Shown in pieces: positions 54,466 through 62,636 of a stretch of DNA of 64,000 nt (positions are counted from its first letter, which is position 1; each line of letters starts with the position of its first letter). The notes beneath the pieces are model-generated. The model saw only the letters and a list, made by a program, of their open reading frames with translations, ran no database searches and had not been told where the DNA came from. A program made the translations under genes and the position numbers. Source of the stretch: Flammeovirgaceae bacterium UBA2366 (GTDB lineage Bacteria; Bacteroidota; Bacteroidia; Cytophagales; Cyclobacteriaceae); the NCBI GenBank assembly GCA_002344065.1, contig DDTK01000010.1, positions 186,001-250,000 of the forward strand, read 5' to 3'.

Positions 54466-54530
54466 TTATGCTAATTGGTTCAGAAGTGGTCTGTTTTTTT
54501 TGAAAAATGTTTGGGTTTGCGGCTTTGGGC

Positions 54531-55214
54531 CTATAGCCGCTTAAACTCCACAATAAAAGAGTCTGGGAATTTTTTCTGCAGTTCAGTTTTAAACTGTTCA
54601 GCCTTTTCGCGGTTGGGGAATTGCCCCAGAATAAGGGCATAATATTTTATTCCGTTTATGATTTTTACCTGCACCGTTACTTTTTTCTGGTACGAGCTTT
54701 TCAGGTTTTCCGCCAGCCGCATCAGATTTACGAGCTCCTGGTAGGTGCCAATCTGTACACCAAAGCCCGCTGGTTTGGAACGGCCAACTTCAAAATTGTA
54801 AAACTCTTTTTCATCAACAGAAACTTGTCCGATGGGCCTGATGGGATCGCTTTTCTTGCCGTCCCCCGCATCAATCACTTCAAGGCTAACTTCAGTCAAT
54901 CCCTGATTCACAAAGCCTAACTTTTCTGCAGCAGCTTTTGAGAGGTCAATAATTCTTCCGTCAACATAGGGCCCACGATCGTTGATCACTACATCTACCG
55001 TTTGATTATTCGCGATGTTGGTAACACGAACCTTGGTTCCGAAGGGTAATGTTTTGTGTGCAGCTGTTAACTTACTGTGTTTGTATTTCTCTCCGCTGGC
55101 GGTTGGTTTTCCTTCAAACTTATCAGCATAAAAAGAAGCTTTTCCGGTTTGGGTTTGTGCCACCGCGTACCAGCCAATAATGCAGAATGCCAGTACCAAT
55201 AATCTTGTCGTCAT
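54531..55214 (-). CDS. rlpA: RlpA-family septal protein with SPOR domain
   Basis: 227 residues from ATG 55214 (MTTRLLVLAFCIIGWYAVAQ signal). The double-psi barrel has TQTGKASFYADKFEGKPTASGEKY, LPFGTKVRVTNIANNQTVDVVINDRGPYVDGRIIDLSKAAAEKLGF, which contains the DRGPY Asp used by lytic members. A C-terminal SPOR-like domain (FGVQIGTYQELVNLMRLAENL) binds denuded septal glycan. The longer frame to 55268 runs into the guaB promoter and is rejected. Confidence 0.9.
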   Translation of the reverse strand: MTTRLLVLAFCIIGWYAVAQTQTGKASFYADKFEGKPTASGEKYKHSKLTAAHKTLPFGTKVRVTNIANNQTVDVVINDRGPYVDGRIIDLSKAAAEKLGFVNQGLTEVSLEVIDAGDGKKSDPIRPIGQVSVDEKEFYNFEVGRSKPAGFGVQIGTYQELVNLMRLAENLKSSYQKKVTVQVKIINGIKYYALILGQFPNREKAEQFKTELQKKFPDSFIVEFKRL

Positions 55215-55267
55215 GATCTGTAGTTTTTCCACACTCAAAGTTAATCGCATTATTGGTAATTGGTTCA

Positions 55268-55297
55268 TTGGTTAATCAGCAAATTAGCCTAGCTTTG
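55268..55297 (+). promoter_or_regulatory. Candidate promoter of guaB
   Basis: TTG (55268-55270) and TAGCTTTG (55290-55297) are separated by 19 bp, an excellent fit to the Bacteroidota TTG/TAnnTTTG pattern. Three tandem ATTGGT units (55252-55274) lead into it. Confidence 0.6.
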
Positions 55298-55300
55298 CCC

Positions 55301-55329
55301 GGCAAATAATAGATCGTAAATTATTTGCC
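55301..55329. promoter_or_regulatory. Perfect inverted repeat ending at the guaB start codon
   Basis: Arms GGCAAATAAT (55301-55310) and ATTATTTGCC (55320-55329) are perfect over 10 bp with a 9-nt spacer, and the ATG begins at 55330. The element starts 3 bp after the -7 box, so it covers the whole expected leader and could be an operator or a start-blocking hairpin. Confidence 0.6.
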
Positions 55330-56802
55330 ATGCCCCAAAATAACGCCAAATTCCTGTTTGAAGCCCTCACGTACGATGATGTACTTTTGGTGCCTGCCTA
55401 TTCTGAGATTCTTCCACGTGATACCAATATTAGTGGAAAGCTAACCCGAAACATAAAGCTTAACATTCCTATTGTTTCTGCGGCTATGGATACCGTAACC
55501 GAGGCCGATTTGGCTATTAGCATGGCCTTAGAGGGAGGTCTCGGATTCATTCACAAGAACATGCGAATTGACCAGCAAGCTGAGCAGGTACGCAAGGTTA
55601 AGCGTTCACAAAGTGGTATGATTCTCGACCCGATAACCTTGAGTGTAAACTCCACAGTACAGGATGCAGAGAAAATTATGCGCGAGTTTAAAATCGGGGG
55701 AATACCGGTTGTGGATGGCAATGGAAAACTGTTAGGCATCATCACTAACCGTGACTTGCGTTTTCAGAAAGATCTGAGTGTTCCGGTGGAAAGAATAATG
55801 ACCAAGGAAAATCTGATTACGGCAACGGAAAGTATTTCACTTGAAAAAGCAGAGATTATTTTACAGGAATATAAAATTGAGAAACTTCCCATTGTAAATA
55901 AAAAAGGAAAGCTAACCGGGCTCATCACATTTCGTGATATTCAGAAGAAGAAAAATAAACCTAATGCCTGTCAGGATAAATTTGGACGCTTGCGTGTTGG
56001 CGCTGCTGTTGGTGTAACACCGGATATTCTTGATCGTATAGAGGCATTGAAAAACGCGGGTGTTGATGTAATCACCATTGATACGGCACACGGTCATTCA
56101 AAGGGTGTTATTGAAGCCACAAAGCGCGTGAAGAAAAAATATCCTGAACTGGATGTGGTGGTTGGAAATATCGCCACCGGAGAAGCTGCCCGGGCCTTGG
56201 TGAAAGCAGGTGCTGATGCCGTAAAAGTTGGCGTGGGCCCCGGAAGCATATGTACCACGCGTGTGGTTGCCGGGGTTGGGCTACCGCAACTTTCAGCCGT
56301 TTATGAATCGGCAAAAGCATTAAAGGGTTCGGGTGTTCCGGTAATTGCCGATGGTGGCATTCGCTTTTCTGGTGATCTGGTAAAAGCCATTGCAGCCGGT
56401 GCCGATAGCATTATGATAGGTTCATTGCTGGCTGGTACGGAAGAGGCACCTGGCGAAGTGATCATTTATGAGAGCCGCAAGTTTAAATCATACCGCGGTA
56501 TGGGTTCATTGGAGGCCATGGAAGTTGGTTCAAAAGACAGATACTTTCAGGATGTAGAAGATGACATTAAAAAGCTGGTACCGGAAGGAATTTCTGGCAG
56601 GGTTCCATTCAAGGGCCTGGTGTCAGAAGTACTGTATCAAATGATTGGAGGCTTGCGGGCCGGCATGGGATACTGCGGAGCTAAGAATCTGGAAGCGTTG
56701 AAGAAGGCGAGGTTCGTTAAAATTACGGCAGCAGGCGTTGCAGAAAGCCATCCGCACGATGTAACCATAACCCGTGAAGCCCCGAATTATAGCCGGAAGT
56801 AA
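55330..56802 (+). CDS. guaB: Inosine-5'-monophosphate dehydrogenase
   Basis: 490 residues. TIM-barrel core with AMDTVTEADLAISMALEGGLGFIH, two CBS domains inserted at about 95-205 (ILDPITLSVNSTVQDAEKIM and IMTKENLITATESISLEKAE), the catalytic loop GVGPGSICTTRVVAGVG (Cys thiolate) and the flap YRGMGSLEAM. It oxidises IMP to XMP, the committing step of guanine nucleotide synthesis. The inverted repeat at its start and a strong terminator after it suggest a dedicated single-gene unit. Confidence 0.97.
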   Translation: MPQNNAKFLFEALTYDDVLLVPAYSEILPRDTNISGKLTRNIKLNIPIVSAAMDTVTEADLAISMALEGGLGFIHKNMRIDQQAEQVRKVKRSQSGMILDPITLSVNSTVQDAEKIMREFKIGGIPVVDGNGKLLGIITNRDLRFQKDLSVPVERIMTKENLITATESISLEKAEIILQEYKIEKLPIVNKKGKLTGLITFRDIQKKKNKPNACQDKFGRLRVGAAVGVTPDILDRIEALKNAGVDVITIDTAHGHSKGVIEATKRVKKKYPELDVVVGNIATGEAARALVKAGADAVKVGVGPGSICTTRVVAGVGLPQLSAVYESAKALKGSGVPVIADGGIRFSGDLVKAIAAGADSIMIGSLLAGTEEAPGEVIIYESRKFKSYRGMGSLEAMEVGSKDRYFQDVEDDIKKLVPEGISGRVPFKGLVSEVLYQMIGGLRAGMGYCGAKNLEALKKARFVKITAAGVAESHPHDVTITREAPNYSRK

Positions 56803-56847
56803 CTAAGCAGAAAAGGGCTCTAATCCCCCTTTTTTCCCTATAATTGC

Positions 56848-56878
56848 AAGGCCAATCATAACCTGATTGGCCTTTTTG
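56848..56878 (+). terminator. Intrinsic terminator of guaB
   Basis: Perfect 10-bp arms AAGGCCAATC (56848-56857) and GATTGGCCTT (56865-56874) with a 7-nt loop, followed by TTTG. Confidence 0.9.
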
Positions 56879-56926
56879 TTGATCGTAGACAGCGTAAAGG
56901 GCCACTAGTTTATTGTTTCGGATTTC

Positions 56927-58987
56927 ATGCGTATAAAAGCCTTAACCCGGTTGCTTTTCATGATTTCAGGTATTACCTGGGTGGCTCTGCTATTTACTGA
57001 CCTTTCCGTTGTTTTCAGTGTTAAGACCAATATGGAGCCGGATATCCCAACCTGGCTACCCGGGCTTCTTTTTAACCTTTTTCTGGCAGCACTTTATTTT
57101 TTCTATAAGTACCGGATCGATCGCGATGAGCTTCTGAATTTTGTTGATCTGTTATGGCGGGTGTTTGCCACAGGTTTGGTTGTTACCGTAATCTCTCTAT
57201 TAATCCGGTTAATTGATTATTTGCCGGGCACCACCAAGCTCACAAGCCTTTTTATTTATGTAGAAGCCAACTACATCATCAACCTGGGGTTGATTGCCGG
57301 ATTTTTAATGGCAGCTTATACCGTTTGGAAACGATTAATTCTCTATCAGAAATCTAAATGGCTGCTACGGTTGTGGAGTTTCTTTGAAGGTGGCTTGTTG
57401 GTAGCCCTGGTTTACAACAGCCTGGAAATTGATGGACTTGACTGGCTGAACAATGTATTGCTTGGGTTGCTGATTGTTGTCGGTCTGGTGCTCTCAGCCA
57501 ACATGAAATGGGTGGCTTACCTGAACTTCCGACAAAAGTGGACGAGTTTGTTGCTGCTGTTGCTGGCAATTTTTTATGTGATGTACTTATTCTACACTGC
57601 CAATGCGCAAGCTATAAGTGCGTTTGGTGAAGGAAGCGGATACGTAGATCACCGTTACCATATCTTCTTTCAATCCCTTTTCATTTTTGTCTCAGTCTAT
57701 AGTGTTTTTTCCTTCCTGGTTATTTTGTTCAACTTACCCACCACATCGGTGTTTGAGCAGAAGCTTGAGGAAGTGGTAAATTTTCAGCGCATCAGTCAGT
57801 CCATTCAAACAGAACAAAGTGAAGAGAGTGTATACAATATTTTACTGGAGACTTCTGTAAGCACGGTGTTTGCTGATGCCGCCTGGCTGGAGATAAAAAA
57901 TAATGATCATGATCACAGGCTGTTTACGTATCATATCAAAGAGAAGGAAGCTCATGATATTATCGAACATCTTAAGAAAGAACATGTAACAGGCATTTTG
58001 GAGCAAAGTCAGGATAAAACAAAAAATCTCTCCAAGCACCTGAGTTCTTTACGTGGCTCAAGATTTCGCTCCATTCTTGCTTTTCCGATCTATGTAAAAG
58101 GAGAAAACATCGGAACACTGGCTTTATTAAAAGAACTGTCGGATGGATTTAATAGGGAGATGACTAAAATCGTTTCTACGTTTGCCAACCAGGCCGGTAT
58201 TTCCATTGAAAATTTCAGATTACTGGAGGAAGCACTACAAAGCGAGCGCTATAAGGAAGAGTTGAAGATCGCCAAGACGGTGCAAAAAAGTTTGTTACCA
58301 CAGGTGTTGGATCAACATGGTGATTTTGATCTGGCTGCCTTTTCTGAATCGGCTGATGAAGTGGGCGGTGACTACTACGATACCCTTCGTATAAGTGAGC
58401 AACAGTTTGCACTGATTGTAGCGGATGTGTCAGGCAAAGGAACAACAGCAGCTTTTCACATGTCGCAGATGAAGGGTATCTTTCACAGCCTTGCCCAAAA
58501 CTGCATTCAGCCTGCAGAGTTTATGATTCGCTCTAATAAAGCCCTGGCTAACTGTTTGGAGCGCGGGTCTTTTATTTCAGCAACCTTTTTTGTAATCGAT
58601 ACTATTGAAAAAAAGATAGCCTATTCACGTGCAGGTCATTGCCCTTTGCTGTATTTCAGTGCTGAAAAAAAATCAGCTGCTTACCTGAAAGATAAAGGTG
58701 TTGCCTTGGGTATGGTTCGCAACAACGGTTATGAAAAATTTATTGAAGCCCATACATTTTCCTATCAGCCGGATGACATTATGGTGCTTTATACCGATGG
58801 GATAACAGAGGCCAAGAATTCGAGAGGTGATGAGTTTGGGTATGATCGCCTGATGGACGTGATTGTGGAGGTGAAAGATCGGTCATCGCGCGAAATTCAG
58901 GAGCACCTGATTAATCGGTTGTATGAGTTTACCGGAACAGAGAACATTAATGACGACTACACGACAATGATTGTAAAATTTAAATAG
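56927..58987 (+). CDS. Membrane-anchored SpoIIE/PP2C-family phosphatase with GAF domain
   Basis: 686 residues. About eight hydrophobic spans (residues 1-285) precede a GAF-like domain (about 300-435: AWLEIKNNDH, RFRSILAFPIYVKGENIGTLALL). The phosphatase domain (about 455-686) keeps the metal-binding motifs EVGGDYYD, IVADVSGKGTTAAF, VLYTDGITEAKN and NDDYTTMIV. Such proteins dephosphorylate an anti-sigma-antagonist on Ser in response to signals. The STAS gene follows after 57 bp. Confidence 0.93.
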   Translation: MRIKALTRLLFMISGITWVALLFTDLSVVFSVKTNMEPDIPTWLPGLLFNLFLAALYFFYKYRIDRDELLNFVDLLWRVFATGLVVTVISLLIRLIDYLPGTTKLTSLFIYVEANYIINLGLIAGFLMAAYTVWKRLILYQKSKWLLRLWSFFEGGLLVALVYNSLEIDGLDWLNNVLLGLLIVVGLVLSANMKWVAYLNFRQKWTSLLLLLLAIFYVMYLFYTANAQAISAFGEGSGYVDHRYHIFFQSLFIFVSVYSVFSFLVILFNLPTTSVFEQKLEEVVNFQRISQSIQTEQSEESVYNILLETSVSTVFADAAWLEIKNNDHDHRLFTYHIKEKEAHDIIEHLKKEHVTGILEQSQDKTKNLSKHLSSLRGSRFRSILAFPIYVKGENIGTLALLKELSDGFNREMTKIVSTFANQAGISIENFRLLEEALQSERYKEELKIAKTVQKSLLPQVLDQHGDFDLAAFSESADEVGGDYYDTLRISEQQFALIVADVSGKGTTAAFHMSQMKGIFHSLAQNCIQPAEFMIRSNKALANCLERGSFISATFFVIDTIEKKIAYSRAGHCPLLYFSAEKKSAAYLKDKGVALGMVRNNGYEKFIEAHTFSYQPDDIMVLYTDGITEAKNSRGDEFGYDRLMDVIVEVKDRSSREIQEHLINRLYEFTGTENINDDYTTMIVKFK

Positions 58988-59044
58988 TATCCTGTTTTAG
59001 AAGTTAAGCAGGCTAACATAAATGACTAAAAAACGTTAAACGAC

Positions 59045-59383
59045 ATGGTCCAGATTAAAAGAATTCAGGAAGAAGGAGCTGACATTATTGTCCCCATCGG
59101 TGAAATTGATGCCAGTTCATCCATTGAGTTAGATTTAACCATTGCCAAAAGCGTTGGTGAGGGATTTACTAAAATTCTGGTGGATTGCAGTGCCCTGGAG
59201 TACATCTCATCAGCCGGCCTGGGTGTATTCATGTCCTACATTGAAGAGTTTAGCGATAAGAATATAAAGATGGTATTGTTTGGCATGAGCGAGCGTGTGG
59301 TGAACACCTTTGAAATTCTGGGCTTAAGCGAACTGCTCGTTATAGTGGAGAATAAGGAAGAGGCGAAGAAGCGATTGGTATGA
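59045..59383 (+). CDS. STAS-domain anti-sigma-factor antagonist-like protein
   Basis: 112 residues of one STAS domain. The phosphorylation segment reads LEYISSAGLGVFMSYIEEF; alignment with SpoIIAA puts the target Ser at residue 56. The unphosphorylated form binds the HATPase partner. The stop overlaps the next start by 4 bp. Confidence 0.93.
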   Translation: MVQIKRIQEEGADIIVPIGEIDASSSIELDLTIAKSVGEGFTKILVDCSALEYISSAGLGVFMSYIEEFSDKNIKMVLFGMSERVVNTFEILGLSELLVIVENKEEAKKRLV

Positions 59384-59799
59384 AATACGTGTATAAAGTT
59401 GGATGCAGCATTGAAAACCTTAAGGGTATTCGTGATTTCGTGAAGCAATCACTGAAAAATCATGGAGTCTCAGATCTGGATACCAGTGAAGTGGTATTGG
59501 CCCTTGACGAGATGTGTTCCAACCTGATGATACACGCTCATCAATGCAATCCCGATGATCTTTTTGAGTTACATATTTTGGCCGAACGAGGCAGCCCATT
59601 GATTGTGGAAATAATTGACGATGGTTCAGTGTTTGATATCAATCAGTTTCACGAACCTGAGTTGGGCAACATTATTCACGAAAAGCGTAAAGGAGGGCTG
59701 GGCATCCGATTGGTGAAATCCATCATGGATAAGATTGAGTATGAACAATCGGGCGGCAAGTATATTTGCCGTCTTTCTAAAAAGGTACAATTCGATTAA
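59380..59799 (+). CDS. HATPase_c serine kinase, RsbW/SpoIIAB-like
   Basis: 139 residues. N box VVLALDEMCSNLMIHA, G1 EIIDDGSVFD and G2 KGGLGIRLVKSIMDKIEYE. It would phosphorylate the upstream STAS protein and bind a target protein. Its usual partner, a sigma-B-type factor, is not encoded here. ATG overlaps the STAS stop by 4 bp, so expression is coupled. Confidence 0.92.
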   Translation: MKYVYKVGCSIENLKGIRDFVKQSLKNHGVSDLDTSEVVLALDEMCSNLMIHAHQCNPDDLFELHILAERGSPLIVEIIDDGSVFDINQFHEPELGNIIHEKRKGGLGIRLVKSIMDKIEYEQSGGKYICRLSKKVQFD

Positions 59800-59814
59800 T
59801 TTTTTCAGTAAGTC

Positions 59815-61770
59815 ATGATCATAAGAAGTGTAGCAACAGTTCTGGTAATTTTATTTTCTTTTGGTGCATCGGCACAGAAGCCGAAGAAGAAGGCTCCAGC
59901 ACAAGTGCTTTTCTCTGTAAACAACCGTGCGGTTTCAACGGATGAGTTTATCTACCTGTACAAAAAAAATCATCAGAATAAACAGGAAGATTATACAAAG
60001 GACAAGGTTGAAGAATACCTTAACTTGTTTATCAACTTTAAACTTAAAGTTGAAGAAGCCCGAACCCGCGGGTTGGACACCACCAAGGCTTTTATTAAAG
60101 AATTCATTAATTACAAGGAAGAGCTCAGACGTCCCTATCTGCCGGAAGGCAAAATGCTGGACAGCCTAGTGCTATTAACCTATAACCGTTTAAAGGAAGA
60201 AGTAAAAGCCTCGCACATCCTGATCAACGTCACTCCGGAGGCTGCACCACAAGATACTTTAAAGGCGTATAATCTGATTACAGAATTAAAGGCCCGCGTA
60301 AAAGCAGGTGAGAATTTTGGAACATTAGCTGAAACCTATTCAGAAGACCCTTCAGCACGGATGAATAAGGGGAGTCTTGGATACTTTACCGCCATGCAAA
60401 TGGTTTATCCATTTGAAAGTGCTGCTTATAGTGGAAAGGCTGGTGATGTGGTGGGGCCAGTGCGCACCCGCTTTGGCTATCACCTGGTGTATGTAGAAGA
60501 CCGGAAACCCGCCCGGGGTGAAGTGGAGGTGTCGCACATTATGATCCGCACCGGGGGTGAGCGTGATGATGCCCGGTCAAAGAATTTGGTTTTTGAAATT
60601 TACGATCAGCTTAAGGGAGGCGTAACGTGGGAAGAACTTTGTCTTCAATACTCTGAAGATGCCAATTCTAAAAATAGTGGAGGCAAGCTTCGGGCCTTTG
60701 GGGTGGGTGCTATGGCAGCTGCACCTGAGTTTGATGCCGTTGCATTTTCACTACAAAGGCCTGGCGAAATTTCTGATCCGTTTCAAACAGCTTATGGCTG
60801 GCACATTGTTCGGCTTGAACGCAAAATTCCACTTCCTTCCTTTGAAGAACTTCAGCCGCAATTGAAGCCACGCGTACAGCGCGATGAACGTGTACAGATT
60901 TCGAAACAAGCCCTGATGCAAAAATTGAAAAAGGATTTTCTTTATAAAGAGAATGAAGCGGGTAAATCAAAAGTTTTTGCCCTTGCGGACTCATCCCTGA
61001 CAAAGGGTAAATGGAATGTAAAGCAATGGTCAGGAGCTGAAATAATTTTTACCATGAAAACCCGTTCTGTTCCGGTAAAGGAGTTTGTTCAGTATGTTAA
61101 TCAGAAACAACGTGCCTCAGCCATGGCGCCAAAAAGTTATATGCAGCAATTGTATGATGCTTTTGTTGAATCGGTGATCAATCAGGCTTACGAAGACCAA
61201 TTGGTTCGGGCTAACCCCGATTATGAAATGTTGCTTCATGAGTACTATGAAGGAATCTTGTTGTTTGATATCATGGAACGAGAAGTATGGAACCGCGCCA
61301 GCGAGGATACTACCGGTCAGCGTGCCTATTACACGGAACATGCAACCAACTTCATGGCTGGTGAACGAGTTTTAGCGGAGTTATTTTCAGCTAATTCGGC
61401 CGATCAGTTAACTGAATTAAAATCGGCTTTGGAGCGAAAAGACACCACGGCTGTAGAGGAGTTTATTAAGGCAAGGCGCATACGTCAGGAAAAGGGGGCT
61501 TTCCAAAAGGGAGACAGGCCGGTATTGGCCAAAGTAGCATGGGCCCCTGGAATCCATACGGCAGAAAACAACGGAATATATTACCTTGTGCGGATTTTCG
61601 AGCTCCTTGAGCCCGGCCCGCTGGCATTTGAGGAAGCCCGTGCCGCGGTTATTTCGGAATACCAGAATTATCTTGAAAAAAGGTGGGTTGATCAGCTTCG
61701 GAAAAAGTACACAGTAAAAACTAATGAGAAGGGTAAGCAAAACGTTTTTAAGCAATTGGTTCGGACATAG
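59815..61770 (+). CDS. Periplasmic PpiC-type peptidyl-prolyl isomerase with two rotamase domains
   Basis: 651 residues with signal peptide (VATVLVILFSFGASAQ). Two rotamase domains: about 133-230 (VKASHILINV ... YFTAMQMVYPFESAAYSGKAGDVVGPVRTRFGYHLVYV) and 240-335 (VEVSHIMIRT ... QTAYGWHIVRLE). A long helical C-terminal part follows. It helps outer-membrane proteins fold. It heads a three-gene chaperone operon and overlaps the next gene by 47 bp. Confidence 0.93.
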   Translation: MIIRSVATVLVILFSFGASAQKPKKKAPAQVLFSVNNRAVSTDEFIYLYKKNHQNKQEDYTKDKVEEYLNLFINFKLKVEEARTRGLDTTKAFIKEFINYKEELRRPYLPEGKMLDSLVLLTYNRLKEEVKASHILINVTPEAAPQDTLKAYNLITELKARVKAGENFGTLAETYSEDPSARMNKGSLGYFTAMQMVYPFESAAYSGKAGDVVGPVRTRFGYHLVYVEDRKPARGEVEVSHIMIRTGGERDDARSKNLVFEIYDQLKGGVTWEELCLQYSEDANSKNSGGKLRAFGVGAMAAAPEFDAVAFSLQRPGEISDPFQTAYGWHIVRLERKIPLPSFEELQPQLKPRVQRDERVQISKQALMQKLKKDFLYKENEAGKSKVFALADSSLTKGKWNVKQWSGAEIIFTMKTRSVPVKEFVQYVNQKQRASAMAPKSYMQQLYDAFVESVINQAYEDQLVRANPDYEMLLHEYYEGILLFDIMEREVWNRASEDTTGQRAYYTEHATNFMAGERVLAELFSANSADQLTELKSALERKDTTAVEEFIKARRIRQEKGAFQKGDRPVLAKVAWAPGIHTAENNGIYYLVRIFELLEPGPLAFEEARAAVISEYQNYLEKRWVDQLRKKYTVKTNEKGKQNVFKQLVRT

Positions 61771-62629
61771 CACTTGGGTAGGGCTGGTTTTGTTGCTTAC
61801 TTCCTGTGACCTGATCCAGATGAAACAGGAGAACCCAACGGCAGACACCAGGCGCACACCGGTGGCGCGGGTAAACCGTGCCTTTTTATACAAGGATGAA
61901 CTGGGTGGAATTGTATTGCCCGGCACCAATAAAGAAGATAGCATCGTGCGGGTGGAGACCTATGTAAACAGTTGGATACGAAAGCAACTTTTGCTACAGG
62001 AAGCCGCCAGAAAAATCAACATCAATGAAGCAGAGGTAGAACGCAAAATTTTAGATTACCGGTACAGTTTGATAGCGTATGAGTACCAGGCGTTTTATAT
62101 CAAGCAAAACCTGGATACGGCCATTGTGGCCTCAGAAATTGAAAAGTATTATAAAGAGAACCTCGACAACTTTATTCTGAAACAGAACATCGTAAGGGCA
62201 ACGTTTATTAAGGTGCCAAAGTCTGCTCCGCGAACAAACAAAATCAAAGACCTGATCTTCTCAAAAAAGGAAAAGGATGAAGAAGAGTTGAAATCATATT
62301 GCCTGAGTTTTTCAACAGCCTACCATTTGGTTGATTCTACCTGGATGGTTTTTGATGAATTGGTGAAAAACTCACCGTTAGCTGAAATACCAAACAAGAT
62401 TCAGTTTTTAAAGGCCAATCCATATTACGAAACGTCCGATGATACCTATCTTTATTTTCTTCGGGTGATGGAATACCGGATTTCTGATAATATTTCGCCC
62501 CTGGAATTTGTGCGTGATGACATCCGTACAATTATTTTGAATAAACGAAAAGTTGCGTTGGCCAAACAATTGGAAGATGAAGTTTATCGATCGGCTGTTA
62601 GTGACAAGGAATTTGAAATTTTTAAGTAG
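61724..62629 (+). CDS. Lipoprotein with SurA-N-like fold, rotamase domain not seen
   Basis: 301 residues with lipobox LLLTSC near residue 28. The mature region RVNRAFLYKDELGGI and VETYVNSWIRKQLLLQEAARKININEAEVERKILDYRYSLIAYEYQ resembles the N-terminal chaperone domain of SurA/PpiC proteins, but no HxxxxxxFxxLAxxxS rotamase core was seen. It lies between two PPIase genes, with a 47-bp upstream overlap and surA starting 7 bp downstream, so it probably acts in the same folding pathway. Confidence 0.78.
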   Translation: MRRVSKTFLSNWFGHSTWVGLVLLLTSCDLIQMKQENPTADTRRTPVARVNRAFLYKDELGGIVLPGTNKEDSIVRVETYVNSWIRKQLLLQEAARKININEAEVERKILDYRYSLIAYEYQAFYIKQNLDTAIVASEIEKYYKENLDNFILKQNIVRATFIKVPKSAPRTNKIKDLIFSKKEKDEEELKSYCLSFSTAYHLVDSTWMVFDELVKNSPLAEIPNKIQFLKANPYYETSDDTYLYFLRVMEYRISDNISPLEFVRDDIRTIILNKRKVALAKQLEDEVYRSAVSDKEFEIFK

Positions 62630-62636
62630 AAAAGTT

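Noticed and set aside
61417..61944. 175-codon minus-strand frame
   Set aside because: Antisense to the PpiC gene and the following lipoprotein gene, without motif or promoter.
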